A program made the translations under genes and the position numbers. This document shows, piece after piece, positions 24,000 to 31,147 of a DNA stretch of 41,939 nucleotides; position 1 is the first letter of the stretch, and every line of letters begins with the position of its first letter. The notes below the pieces were generated by a model. The model saw only the letters and a program-made list of their open reading frames with translations. It was not told the DNA's origin and did no database searches. Source of the stretch: an uncultured Oscillospiraceae bacterium (GTDB lineage Bacteria > Bacillota > Clostridia > Oscillospirales > Oscillospiraceae); contig CALDMA010000305.1 of assembly GCA_937915075.1 (NCBI GenBank), positions 1 through 41,939 on the forward strand, in the 5' to 3' direction.

Positions 24000-25220
24000 A
24001 TGTACCCCGGTATCCATAATTTTTCTGAGATCGGAAAGCTCAATAAGGTCCTGCTGCATCGCCCCGGCAAGGAGCTGGAGGCGCTGACGCCTGCCACGCT
24101 CGAACGCCTGCTGTTCGACGACGTGCCCTATCTCAAGATCGCGCAGGAGGAGCATGATAACTTCGCCCGCGTCCTGCGTGAGAACGGCGTCGAGGTCGTC
24201 TACTATGTCGACGAGGTCGCCAAGGCCATCGCCGATCCCGCCCGCCAGATCCAGCTGGTGAACGACTTCCTGAACATCAGCAAGATCCATGCCAAGGGCC
24301 TGCGCGCGTCCATGACGAGCTATCTTCTGAATATGCCGCCCAAGCAGATGGCCGCCGAGCTGATCGCCGGCATCAAGCGCAGCGAGGTCGCCACCAAGGA
24401 GGCCACCTCTCTCATGGACCTCGTTGAGGACGACTATCCCTTTGTCTCCGACCCGATGCCCAACCTCTACTTCACCCGCGACCCCGGCGCCTGCGTCGGC
24501 AACGGCATCAACATCCACCGGATGCACACGCCCGCCCGCAAGCGCGAGAGCCTGCTGCTCAAGTATATGTACCTCTACAACCGTGACTTTGCCACGGAGG
24601 AGAACAAGCAGTGGTACGACCTTTCCGACAGCTACTCCATCGAGGGCGGCGACGTGCTCGTGCTCTCCAAGGACATCGTGGCCGTCGGCCTGTCCCAGCG
24701 TACCACCGTTTCCGGCGCGGAGACCTTTGCCCGCAACCTGCTGCAGAACTCCGGCTTCAAGAAGGTCCTTGCCTTCGATATCCCCGAGACCCGCGCGTTT
24801 ATGCACCTTGATACCGTCTTCACGATGGTCGACTACGATAAATTTACCATCCACCCGGAGATCGAGGGCCCGCTGAGTGTCTATGAGATGATGCTCGATG
24901 AACATGGCGAGCTGAAGTTTGCCGCCCTCAAGGACGAGCTGAAGGATATTCTGGCCCTCGAGCTCAAGCTGCCTGCGGTCGACCTGATCCGCTGCGGCGG
25001 CGGCGATCTGCTGGCCGCGCAGCGCGAGCAGTGGAACGACGGCTCGAATACCCTCTGCATCGCGCCCGGCCGCGTCATCACCTATGACCGCAACTACGTC
25101 ACCAATGAGCTGCTCGTCAAGAAGGGCATCGACGTCATCACCATCCCGTCCGCGGAGCTTTCCCGCGGCCGCGGCGGCCCGCGCTGCATGTCCTGCCCGG
25201 TCAACCGCGACGACCTGTAA
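24000..25220 (+). CDS. arcA: Arginine deiminase
   Basis: 406 residues from ATG 24000, preceded by AAAGGAG. It hydrolyses arginine to citrulline and ammonia. Family motifs are present: FTRDP (guanidinium binding), the EGGDVL segment near 215, the GGGDLLAAQREQWNDGSN segment with the His replaced in part by Gln, and the catalytic Cys396 in RCMSCPVNRDDL at the C-terminus. No ornithine carbamoyltransferase or carbamate kinase gene is adjacent, so the full ADI pathway is not encoded here. The preceding operator and the YjiH gene suggest a MocR-controlled arginine module. Confidence 0.95.
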   Translation: MYPGIHNFSEIGKLNKVLLHRPGKELEALTPATLERLLFDDVPYLKIAQEEHDNFARVLRENGVEVVYYVDEVAKAIADPARQIQLVNDFLNISKIHAKGLRASMTSYLLNMPPKQMAAELIAGIKRSEVATKEATSLMDLVEDDYPFVSDPMPNLYFTRDPGACVGNGINIHRMHTPARKRESLLLKYMYLYNRDFATEENKQWYDLSDSYSIEGGDVLVLSKDIVAVGLSQRTTVSGAETFARNLLQNSGFKKVLAFDIPETRAFMHLDTVFTMVDYDKFTIHPEIEGPLSVYEMMLDEHGELKFAALKDELKDILALELKLPAVDLIRCGGGDLLAAQREQWNDGSNTLCIAPGRVITYDRNYVTNELLVKKGIDVITIPSAELSRGRGGPRCMSCPVNRDDL

Positions 25221-25247
25221 GCGTCTGGCGAGCTTTTCAAGCGGAAA

Positions 25248-25293
25248 GCAGGCGTTGGCGGCGATATCCCGCCGCCGACGCCTGCATATTTTA
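25248..25293 (+). terminator. Rho-independent terminator of arcA
   Basis: GCAGGCGTTGGCGGCG pairs with CGCCGCCGACGCCTGC across a short loop around ATATC, followed by ATATTTTAT. Confidence 0.88.
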
Positions 25294-25359
25294 TCGGACG
25301 AGAATGCTCGCTGCGGTATAATCAAACGAAAACAGTAAAAAATTGGCAACCTGTAAAAT

Positions 25360-25404
25360 ATATCGCAAGAAGAACCTGAACGGTTCGACTTGCGATATTT
25401 TTTT
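25360..25404. terminator. Two-tier hairpin at the host/prophage boundary
   Basis: An outer stem ATATCGCAAG/CTTGCGATAT (25360-25369 and 25389-25398) and an inner stem GAACC/GGTTC, followed by TTTTTT. It works as a terminator on the plus strand. It sits between the last host gene and the first prophage gene, so it may also mark or lie near the left attachment site, which could not be defined. Confidence 0.65.
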
Positions 25405-25434
25405 ATGCTCAGACGGGCGGAAGGAGTGAGAAGG

Positions 25435-25728
25435 TTGAGCACTGAATTGAAATACAAGGTCATGGATGACGAGGTGCGCGTGGAGATCGCAAGGCTGTAC
25501 AAAGACGGCTGGAAGGTGGGCGACATCGCGGATGCGGTGGGGCTGCACGAGACTTCCGTATACCGCGAGCTGAACCGAGGCATGACCGACAAGCTGGATG
25601 CGAACGGCAGATTTGAGTACGACATCGACAAGGCACGGCTGGACGCAGCACGCGCGAGAGCAAACAAGGGCAAGTTCAAGGGCATCGGCGTGGATGGGCG
25701 CTGCAAGCGCCGCACCGCAGAAACCTGA
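25435..25728 (+). CDS. Phage HTH protein with IS30-type (HTH_38) domain
   Basis: 97 residues from TTG 25435, chosen because AAGGAG lies 8 bases upstream; in-frame TTG 25390 and ATG 25405 have no ribosome site. Residues about 10-45 (EIARLYKDGWKVGDIADAVG, then HETSVYRELNRG) form a helix-turn-helix like the N-terminus of IS30 transposases, without any transposase core. The basic C-terminus (RCKRRTAET) ends the protein. It is the first gene of the prophage and probably binds DNA as a regulator. Confidence 0.8.
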   Translation: MSTELKYKVMDDEVRVEIARLYKDGWKVGDIADAVGLHETSVYRELNRGMTDKLDANGRFEYDIDKARLDAARARANKGKFKGIGVDGRCKRRTAET

Positions 25729-25741
25729 AGGAGGCAGAAAG

Positions 25742-26104
25742 ATGTACACAGGACGAAGCTGCTGGCTGTGCGGCAGGAACGGGACGGCGGAGCCGCTGGA
25801 CAAGCACCACATCTTCGGCGGCGCATACCGCAAGAAGAGCGAGAAGTACGGCCTGACGGTTTACCTGTGCCACGGAAGCTGCCACATCTTCGGGGAGAAG
25901 GCGGTGCACAGCTGCCGGGAGACCATGGACGAGCTGCACCGATACGGCCAGAAGCTGGCCATGGAGCAGATGGGCTGGACGAAGGAGGACTTCATGCGGG
26001 AGTTCGGCAGGAACTATCTGGATGAGGAAGACCTGCAGCCCGCAGAAGAGAAACCGACCGGAACATTTCAGATTCTGGACGAGGAACTGTGCGTGAACTG
26101 GTGA
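25742..26104 (+). CDS. HNH-like zinc-binding phage protein
   Basis: 120 residues from ATG 25742, with AAGGAGG upstream. CWLCGR (CxxC), then DKHHIFGGAYR, then YLCHGSCH form a Cys/His pattern similar to HNH-family nucleases, with HH and the later CxxxCH as candidate metal ligands. Such proteins are common in early regions of Firmicutes phages, where they may act in recombination or DNA processing. No activity is proven for this type. Confidence 0.75.
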   Translation: MYTGRSCWLCGRNGTAEPLDKHHIFGGAYRKKSEKYGLTVYLCHGSCHIFGEKAVHSCRETMDELHRYGQKLAMEQMGWTKEDFMREFGRNYLDEEDLQPAEEKPTGTFQILDEELCVNW

Positions 26105-26118
26105 AGGAGGAACAGCAC

Positions 26119-26484
26119 ATGGAGAGATACGCGATCATCATCAGGCCAAACGAGGAGACGGTGCTGCTGCACTGCTACCCCGGCGACAGCTTAGACCTGA
26201 AGACGCTGCAGGAGATCGTGGAAGGCAACATTGAAACGGTGCCCACGGCGCTGGCGGGCGAATGGAGCCACGAGCGAGGCGTGGGGCTGACGCTCATTAT
26301 CAACGAGGAGGGCAAGCTGCTGGGGCTGCCGGTGAACCAGCTGGCCACAGACATGGCCTACATCTTCAATGATGTCATCGTAGGCAACGCCATCCTGATG
26401 GGCACGACGGACGAGGACTTCATCGGGCTGACGAAGGAAGCGGCGGAGAATATCGTGGAAAAGTGGGGGGCAGACGGATGCTGA
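26119..26484 (+). CDS. DUF3846 phage protein
   Basis: 121 residues from ATG 26119, preceded by AAGGAGG. The sequence ETVPTALAGEWSHERGVGLT, then GLPVNQLATDMAY and IVGNAILMG, fits DUF3846, whose members take the form xVNxxAT...DxIVGxAV. The family occurs in phages and plasmids next to DNA-metabolism genes and has no known function. It overlaps the SSB gene by 7 bases. Confidence 0.8.
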   Translation: MERYAIIIRPNEETVLLHCYPGDSLDLKTLQEIVEGNIETVPTALAGEWSHERGVGLTLIINEEGKLLGLPVNQLATDMAYIFNDVIVGNAILMGTTDEDFIGLTKEAAENIVEKWGADGC

Positions 26485-26885
26485 ATGACACGGCCATCAT
26501 GGGGCGGCTGACCGCCGACCCGGAGCTGCGGCGGACAAGCACCGGCACGCCGGTGTGCAGCTTCACGCTGGCGGTGGAGCGGGACGGCAAGCCGGGAGAA
26601 GACGGCAAGCGCGCCACGGACTTCATCGACTGCGTGGCGTGGCGGGGCACGGCGGAGTTCCTATGCAAGTTCTTCGGCAAAGGGCGGATGGTGGTGGCGA
26701 CTGGCCGCCTGCAGACGCGCACATGGAAGGACAAGCACGATCAGACACGCAAGGAGACAGAGCTGAACGCCACCAACCTGTACTTCGGCGACACGAAGAA
26801 GCTGGAGCAGGTGGCGGACATCTACCAGCAGGGCGGGAACGCCTACGACGAGATCACGGAGGACGACGGCGAGCTGCCGTTTTAG
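26478..26885 (+). CDS. ssb: Single-stranded DNA-binding protein (phage)
   Basis: 135 residues. The OB fold occupies about 1-105: MLNDTAIMGRLTADPELRRT, then PVCSFTLAVER, DFIDCVAWRGTAEFLCKFF, KGRMVVATGRLQTR. The acidic C-terminal tail ends DDGELPF, the standard SSB docking tip for partner proteins. The linker is short. It would coat single-stranded DNA during phage replication, which fits the HUH initiator at 31347-32159. Confidence 0.95.
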   Translation: MLNDTAIMGRLTADPELRRTSTGTPVCSFTLAVERDGKPGEDGKRATDFIDCVAWRGTAEFLCKFFGKGRMVVATGRLQTRTWKDKHDQTRKETELNATNLYFGDTKKLEQVADIYQQGGNAYDEITEDDGELPF

Positions 26886-26899
26886 ACGGAGGAGAACAC

Positions 26900-27115
26900 A
26901 TGGAAACGAGATACCGCACGGTACATAGGCGCAAGCGCCGGACGCTGAAGAGCGTGTGGAGCGCGCTGGCGGGGCTGAGCTTCCTACTGATGCTGGGCAT
27001 CGGCGGAGGCGTGGAGCAGGACAGCATCGCGCTGGGCGCAGGCTTCTGGATGATGGCTGCGACACTGGGCGCAGGAGCGCTGTTCGCATGGCTGGCGGGG
27101 TGGATGGAATGGTGA
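26900..27115 (+). CDS. Small phage membrane protein, two helices
   Basis: 71 residues from ATG 26900 behind GGAGGAG. A basic N-terminus (METRYRTVHRRKRRTLKS) is followed by two hydrophobic helices (about 20-37 and 43-67). The ending overlaps the start of the hydrolase gene (ATG 27109). The pairing with a cell-wall hydrolase suggests a holin-like or membrane-anchor role, which is speculative. No family is recognised. Confidence 0.7.
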   Translation: METRYRTVHRRKRRTLKSVWSALAGLSFLLMLGIGGGVEQDSIALGAGFWMMAATLGAGALFAWLAGWMEW

Positions 27116-27684
27116 AGCGAGCCATGGCGGCGGCTGCCGCGCTGCTGATGCTGACGGCGGTGACGGCCAACCTGCTGCGGATGAACACCAAGGCGGAGAC
27201 GGATACGAACCTGCCGGAAATGGAACCGCTGGTCTTTGTGACGCGGGAGCCGGTCACGGAGCCGGAGGAAGCGGAGCGGGACATGACTGCATGGGGCGCG
27301 GCGGCGGAACACATTGCCAAGACCATCTACGGCGAGGCGATGGTGTGCTCCACCACGGAGCGGGCGGCGGTGGCGTGGTGCATCCTGAACCGGGCGGACG
27401 ACGCACGGGACGCGACACCGGCGGGCGTGATCGCCGTGGTGACAAAGCCGTACCAGTTCCACGGCTACGCAGAGGACAATCCCCTGCTGCCGGAGCTGAA
27501 GGAGCTGGCGCTGGATGTGATCGAACGGTGGCTGGATGAAAAGGATGGGGAGACCGATACCGGCAGAGTGCTGCCGAAGGAGTACCTGTTCTTCTCCGGC
27601 GACGGGAAGCACAATCACTTCCGGTCGGAGTGGGACGGCGGGCAAGTTTGGGACTGGAGCCTGCAAAGCCCGCATGAGGAGTGA
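27109..27684 (+). CDS. Cell-wall hydrolase of the SleB/CwlJ type
   Basis: 191 residues. An N-terminal signal or anchor helix (about 2-22) is followed by the Hydrolase_2 core: EHIAKTIYGEAMVCSTTERA, then VAWCILNRADD, VTKPYQFHGY, and a C-terminal segment FFSGDGKHNHFRSE. The catalytic Glu is in YGEA. The family cuts spore-cortex or cell-wall peptidoglycan; in a phage it would be a lysin or an entry/exit factor. It lies in the early module between SSB and a zinc-ribbon protein, away from the tail end where lysis genes usually sit. Confidence 0.85.
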   Translation: MVKRAMAAAAALLMLTAVTANLLRMNTKAETDTNLPEMEPLVFVTREPVTEPEEAERDMTAWGAAAEHIAKTIYGEAMVCSTTERAAVAWCILNRADDARDATPAGVIAVVTKPYQFHGYAEDNPLLPELKELALDVIERWLDEKDGETDTGRVLPKEYLFFSGDGKHNHFRSEWDGGQVWDWSLQSPHEE

Positions 27685-27688
27685 GCAG

Positions 27689-27838
27689 ATGGAACGAGAA
27701 GTGCGGGAGATACCGGGGCTGCGGTATGAGACCTGCCGGGGCTGCGGACTGAGATGGAACATCGCCAAGGGGCAGACGATACCGAAGGACGGATACCTCT
27801 GCCCGCGCTGCCGGGACAAGCTGCGGCGCGGGCACTGA
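27689..27838 (+). CDS. Small zinc-ribbon phage protein
   Basis: 49 residues from ATG 27689; GAGGAG lies 7 bases upstream. CRGCG and CPRC form two CxxC pairs about 18 residues apart, a four-Cys zinc ribbon. The short basic end (KLRRGH) follows. Likely a DNA- or RNA-binding regulator, but the family is not known. Confidence 0.75.
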   Translation: MEREVREIPGLRYETCRGCGLRWNIAKGQTIPKDGYLCPRCRDKLRRGH

Positions 27839-27853
27839 AGGGAGAATGACTAT

Positions 27854-27885
27854 GGAAAAAGAAAAAGCCCGCCATGGCGGCGGGC
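27854..27885 (-). terminator. Terminator of the minus-strand prophage gene
   Basis: On the minus strand GCCCGCC-GCCAT-GGCGGGC is followed by TTTTTCTTTTTCC. It ends the only reverse gene of the prophage. Confidence 0.85.
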
Positions 27886-27891
27886 AGGAGA

Positions 27892-28242
27892 TCATTGTTC
27901 GGCTGACCTATCAGCCAGAGCCTTGCGAAGCTGGCGCAGCAGACGGTTGCAGCATCGCTGCGTTTCTAAAGCGACTGGCCGGTCACCGTCGGTCAAAGGC
28001 GCGCCGTCGAGATAGTCCGTAACTGCGGCACGCATATCCCGGAGGGCGGCAATCAGCACCAGAATGTCTGCGAGGGACAGCGCGGGAGGCGCTTTCCGGT
28101 AGTGCTTCAGCTTCCGGGCGGTGGCTTCTGCGAGGGCAATATCCCCACCATTGAGGAGCGCATCATCCTGAAGCTCATCCAGATACTGCGCGACGGCCTC
28201 GCGCATCAGCGTAAATTCATAATCCCCAAAGGTCAAGTTCAT
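27892..28242 (-). CDS. Lone minus-strand prophage protein, helical, unknown function
   Basis: 116 residues from ATG 28242, with AAAGGAG 9 bases upstream; TTG 28251 abuts the ribosome site and is rejected. The protein is mostly alpha-helical: EFTLMREAVAQYLDELQDDA, then ADILVLIAALRDMRAAV. No known family. It has its own terminator and faces the plus-strand genes, whose ribosome site begins only about 50 bases away. Reverse lone genes in phages are often moron-type cargo expressed in the lysogen. Confidence 0.75.
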   Translation of the reverse strand: MNLTFGDYEFTLMREAVAQYLDELQDDALLNGGDIALAEATARKLKHYRKAPPALSLADILVLIAALRDMRAAVTDYLDGAPLTDGDRPVALETQRCCNRLLRQLRKALADRSAEQ

Positions 28243-28307
28243 AAAAAACAACTCCTTTCCGGGACATTGTATACCGGCGGAGCGAAAATAACAAGGAGGA
28301 CAGGAAC

Positions 28308-28856
28308 ATGAGCGACATCAAGGTAACACAGGCGGAGATCGACCTGCTGCTGAACAGCGCGGACGTGCAGGTGCGCACGGAGTTCGGCAAGTGCACGGTG
28401 GTGACGGCGCGGCTGCGCAACGGCTTCATCCTGACGGAGAGCAGCGCGTGCGTAGACCCGGCCAACTACGACGCGGAGCTGGGTAAGAGACTGTGCCTGC
28501 AGCACATCGAGAACCGGCTGTGGGAACTGGAGGGCTATGCCCTGCAGAAGAGGACGGACGAGGAGCGCACCATGAAATGCGAGGCGGCCACAGAGACGCA
28601 GGACTTCGGCTGGGCGCTGAACAAACTGCGCTGCGGCTGGCCGGTGCGCCGCAGGGGCTGGAACGGCAAGGGCATTTTCATCAAGCTGCAGGTGCCGGAC
28701 GAGCACAGCAAGATGACCAGCCCATACATCTACATCGACACCACAGGGCTTCGCAGCGACGACCCGGATGCGCCGCGCAGCTGCGTGCCGTGGCTGGCGA
28801 GCCAGACGGACATGCTGGCGGAGGACTGGGAGATCGCGGAGGTGCGGCATGGATAA
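28308..28856 (+). CDS. Fusion of phage Gp49-type domain and Tad2-like anti-Thoeris domain
   Basis: 182 residues, AAGGAGG upstream of ATG 28308. Residues 1-85 resemble the phage Gp49/Sf6 gp66 family: VTQAEIDLLL, then CTVVTARLRNGFILTESSAC and GKRLCLQHIENRLWELEGY. Residues about 95-180 match DUF2829, now known as the Tad2-type domain: FGWALNKLRCGWPVRRRGWN, then GKGIFIKLQ, YIYIDTTG and PWLASQTDMLAEDWEI. Tad2 proteins bind the cyclic-ADPR-type messenger of Thoeris and can also bind cyclic dinucleotides. If the pocket is intact this prophage carries an anti-defence protein. It overlaps the next gene by 8 bases. Confidence 0.88.
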   Translation: MSDIKVTQAEIDLLLNSADVQVRTEFGKCTVVTARLRNGFILTESSACVDPANYDAELGKRLCLQHIENRLWELEGYALQKRTDEERTMKCEAATETQDFGWALNKLRCGWPVRRRGWNGKGIFIKLQVPDEHSKMTSPYIYIDTTGLRSDDPDAPRSCVPWLASQTDMLAEDWEIAEVRHG

Positions 28857-29184
28857 CCTGAGCGCACAGCAGAAGCTGATGGGCAACATGCAGGCGACCT
28901 CTGCGGAGCTGCTGAGCGGCATCATGGATGAGCGCGGACGCGGCTTTGCCAGTGACCGGGAGGCATGGGCACAGCTGAAGGAAAACATCGAGAATGTGGA
29001 GAGCCGGATGAAGGCCATCAAGGAAGTGCACAAGGACATGTGGAGCGCGGTGAAAGACCACAACGGCGACGCATTCTGCGCACTGGCGGGAGAGTTCCAG
29101 CGCAGCGCGATCCTGCTGGCCATGGAGTGGACGAATGCCAGCGTGCTGGCAAACATCGCGGTGCTGCACGGGGAGGACGAATGA
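28849..29184 (+). CDS. Helical phage protein of unknown function
   Basis: 111 residues from ATG 28849, overlapping the preceding stop. It is predicted to be all helical (EAWAQLKENIENVESRMKAI, then KEVHKDMWSAVKDHNGDAF) with no motif that I recognise. The tight overlap on both sides (next ATG at 29181) implies co-translation with the Gp49-Tad2 protein and the DUF6378 protein. Confidence 0.75.
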   Translation: MDNLSAQQKLMGNMQATSAELLSGIMDERGRGFASDREAWAQLKENIENVESRMKAIKEVHKDMWSAVKDHNGDAFCALAGEFQRSAILLAMEWTNASVLANIAVLHGEDE

Positions 29185-29495
29185 TGACAAGAAACGAAGT
29201 GCTGCACGCGGCGGAGGTCTGCGTGTGCGGGCAGAGAGAAGAAGACTACGGCACGCCGGAGGACAGCTTCCGCGTGATCGGAGAACTTTGGGAGACCTAT
29301 CTGAAGGCCAAGTGCATCGGAAACCCGCAGACGGAGGTCTGCATCGTGCCGGAGGATGTGGCGGCGCTGCTGGGGCTGCTGAAGATCGCACGCATTGCCA
29401 CGGGACACGGCAAGAGCGACAACTGGGTAGACCTTGCAGGCTATGCGGCCTGCGGCGGAGAGCTGCAGAGCAGACCGGCGGGGTGCGGCAGATGA
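29181..29495 (+). CDS. DUF6378 phage protein
   Basis: 104 residues. The start is ATGATG at 29181, overlapping the previous stop. The pattern REEDYGTPEDSFRVIGELW, then VPEDVAALLGLLKIARI, DNWVDLAGYAACG matches DUF6378, a widespread phage family with no known role that resembles MazG-type helical pyrophosphatases in general layout. It is followed immediately by a Cys-rich protein whose ATG overlaps its stop. Confidence 0.8.
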   Translation: MMTRNEVLHAAEVCVCGQREEDYGTPEDSFRVIGELWETYLKAKCIGNPQTEVCIVPEDVAALLGLLKIARIATGHGKSDNWVDLAGYAACGGELQSRPAGCGR

Positions 29496-29866
29496 AACGG
29501 CTGACAGTGGACACCGACCTTTCCTTCTGCGACATCGCGCAGTGCGATTCCGTCCCCGGCGGGAGCTTCTGCGAGGATGGACGCTGCGACCAGCGGCGCT
29601 GCTACGAGAAGCTGCGGGAATATGAGCGCAGCAATCTGGAGCCGGAAGCACTGCAAAAGGCGCAGGAGCTGCTGAAGGAGCTGAAGGATGCGCGGCAGAC
29701 CGTGGAGCTGGTGGATGCCTGCGGCAAGCGGGTATGCAGCAGCGAGGAACACTGGAACTGCCCATACGGAAACGAGGGCATGACGGACTGCGTGGAGCGG
29801 CTGGAGGCGGCCTATGAGGACACCATCGAAAAGCTGCTGACGCTGAAGGAAACACTGGAGGGATAA
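29492..29866 (+). CDS. Cys-rich phage protein with coiled-coil region
   Basis: 124 residues from ATG 29492. Cysteines cluster at the front (FCDIAQCDS, CEDGRCDQRRCYEK), a helical middle follows (SNLEPEALQKAQELLKELKD), then two further Cys groups (ACGKRVCSSEEHWNCPYG), then a helix ELEAAYEDTIEKLLTLKETL-like end. Metal binding is likely. No family is recognised. Confidence 0.7.
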   Translation: MKRLTVDTDLSFCDIAQCDSVPGGSFCEDGRCDQRRCYEKLREYERSNLEPEALQKAQELLKELKDARQTVELVDACGKRVCSSEEHWNCPYGNEGMTDCVERLEAAYEDTIEKLLTLKETLEG

Positions 29867-29869
29867 GCG

Positions 29870-30184
29870 ATGGCAAAGCAGAGCGGATACCTGCAGAAGC
29901 TGGCGGCGCAGCAGGCCATCCGGGACGAGAAGACCCGGCGCTTTACGCTGCAGCAGTGCAAGGACATGATGCTCATCACCATGCACGAGGACTTCGGCTG
30001 GGGCGAGGAGCGGCTGAAGAAGCTGAGCGACTGCTACGACCAGACCTTTATGACCTATGCGGAAATGTGCCTTGCGGATGCGAAGACCGACAAGCAGATA
30101 TGGTTTACGCAGGGCAAGGTGGACGAGCGCCTGAAGAAGGCGTGCGGAAAATACTTCGTGCCGTGGGATGAACGGTACAGATAA
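29870..30184 (+). CDS. Conserved phage protein of unknown function
   Basis: 104 residues from ATG 29870, with GGAGGG upstream. Segments FTLQQCKDMMLITMHEDFGW and FMTYAEMCLADAKTDKQIWF are of a type common in early regions of gut Firmicutes phages. It is helical, with an N-terminal basic stretch. The function is unknown. Confidence 0.75.
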   Translation: MAKQSGYLQKLAAQQAIRDEKTRRFTLQQCKDMMLITMHEDFGWGEERLKKLSDCYDQTFMTYAEMCLADAKTDKQIWFTQGKVDERLKKACGKYFVPWDERYR

Positions 30185-30200
30185 TCAAGGAGGATGCCCC

Positions 30201-30842
30201 ATGAATATCAGAAAGACCATCACAAGCGAGATCGAGTGGAACACCATCAAGAAGGCGCAGGCCGACGGAAAGCTGCAGGAGCTGCTGCAGGTGGGCGACG
30301 AGCTGGACATCACGCTGAAGACCGGCGAGGCGCTGACGGCGCAGGCGGCGGGCACCACGGAGAACGGGCTGAAGTTCGTGCTGAAGGATTGCATGAAGGA
30401 CACGCGCAGCATGAACAAGCGTATGACCAACAAAGGCGGCTGGCGGGACAGCGAGATGCGCCTGTGGCTGAACGAGACCATTTTCCACATGCTGCCGGAC
30501 GAGCTGCAGGAGATCATCATTCCGCGCCGCATCGTGCAGACCATGGACGGCGAGGCGCTGGAGAGCGAGGACAAGCTGTGGCTGCCGTCGTTTACGGAGA
30601 TGTTCGGCAAGGAAAACGCGGAGGGCTGGGCACCGGCAGACACCGACGAGACGCAGATGGAACTGTTCGCTGCGGAACGCAGCCGCGTGAAGGAAGTGCC
30701 GGGAAACGGCACATGGTGGTACTGGCTCCGCTCTCCGCGTGGCAGCAACTCCACGGGTTTCTGCGGTGTCAACAGCAGCGGCACCGCCGACTGCGCCGAC
30801 GCGAGCGGTGCGTCTGGCGTGGCCTTCGGCTTCTGCCTTTAA
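30201..30842 (+). CDS. DUF6273-type protein, possible diversity-generating-retroelement target
   Basis: 213 residues, AAGGAGG before ATG 30201. The N-terminal part (about 1-110) includes KGGWRDSEMRLWLNETIF and LPDELQEIIIPRR. The C-terminal domain has WYWLRSPRGSNSTGFCGV, then a Ser/Ala/Gly-rich stretch (NSSGTADCADASGASG) and ends GVAFGFCL. The WLRSP...GVxxxFCL form matches DUF6273. In gut phages the stretch before the final GVxxxFC is often the variable part of a retroelement-mutated protein. An 8-bp GC hairpin follows the stop (30860-30880). No reverse transcriptase or template repeat is seen in the window, so this is a hypothesis. Confidence 0.78.
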   Translation: MNIRKTITSEIEWNTIKKAQADGKLQELLQVGDELDITLKTGEALTAQAAGTTENGLKFVLKDCMKDTRSMNKRMTNKGGWRDSEMRLWLNETIFHMLPDELQEIIIPRRIVQTMDGEALESEDKLWLPSFTEMFGKENAEGWAPADTDETQMELFAAERSRVKEVPGNGTWWYWLRSPRGSNSTGFCGVNSSGTADCADASGASGVAFGFCL

Positions 30843-30859
30843 TCTGAGATCAAAACCAT

Positions 30860-30880
30860 CCGCGCGCCGCGTGCGCGCGG
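30860..30880 (+). repeat. GC-rich hairpin 3' of the DUF6273 gene
   Basis: CCGCGCGC (30860-30867) and GCGCGCGG (30873-30880) with loop CGCGT and no T-run. It lies 18 bases after the stop codon, where the cruciform of retroelement-target genes is usually found. Confidence 0.6.
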
Positions 30881-30893
30881 GAAGGAGCACGAC

Positions 30894-31142
30894 ATGAAAC
30901 CGAGCTGCAGCAGCTGTGCCCACGCATTCCGGGAGGAATGGAGCCGAGACACCGACGCGCTGCGCTGCGGATACCGAGCAAGGCCGGAGGAACGCGCACC
31001 GGCGCGGGCGGACGGCATTCCCATGATGAAACCGCAGAGCGCCTACGGGCGGGTGACGCAGCTTTTTCCGAAGGGCAAGGAAGCGTGCGTCGCAGGCAGC
31101 ACTCCGCCAGCGTGGTGCTACGGGCACTACTTATCCACATAG
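30894..31142 (+). CDS. Small Cys-rich phage protein
   Basis: 82 residues from ATG 30894, AAGGAG upstream. CSSCAHAF with later single cysteines (LRCGY, EACVAG, AWCYG) suggests a four-Cys metal site. The middle is rich in Arg and Ala. No family is recognised. The next 200 bases contain the putative replication origin. Confidence 0.65.
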   Translation: MKPSCSSCAHAFREEWSRDTDALRCGYRARPEERAPARADGIPMMKPQSAYGRVTQLFPKGKEACVAGSTPPAWCYGHYLST

Positions 31143-31147
31143 CCGAA

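Noticed and set aside
25380..25400. GGTTCGA resembling a tRNA T-arm at the prophage boundary, as an integration site.
   Set aside because: No acceptor, D or anticodon arms could be formed around it; the motif is part of a terminator-like hairpin.
27853..28026. Plus-strand ORF of 57 codons overlapping the reverse prophage gene.
   Set aside because: Its first codons are the T-run and stem of the minus-strand terminator; the rest is antisense to the reverse gene.
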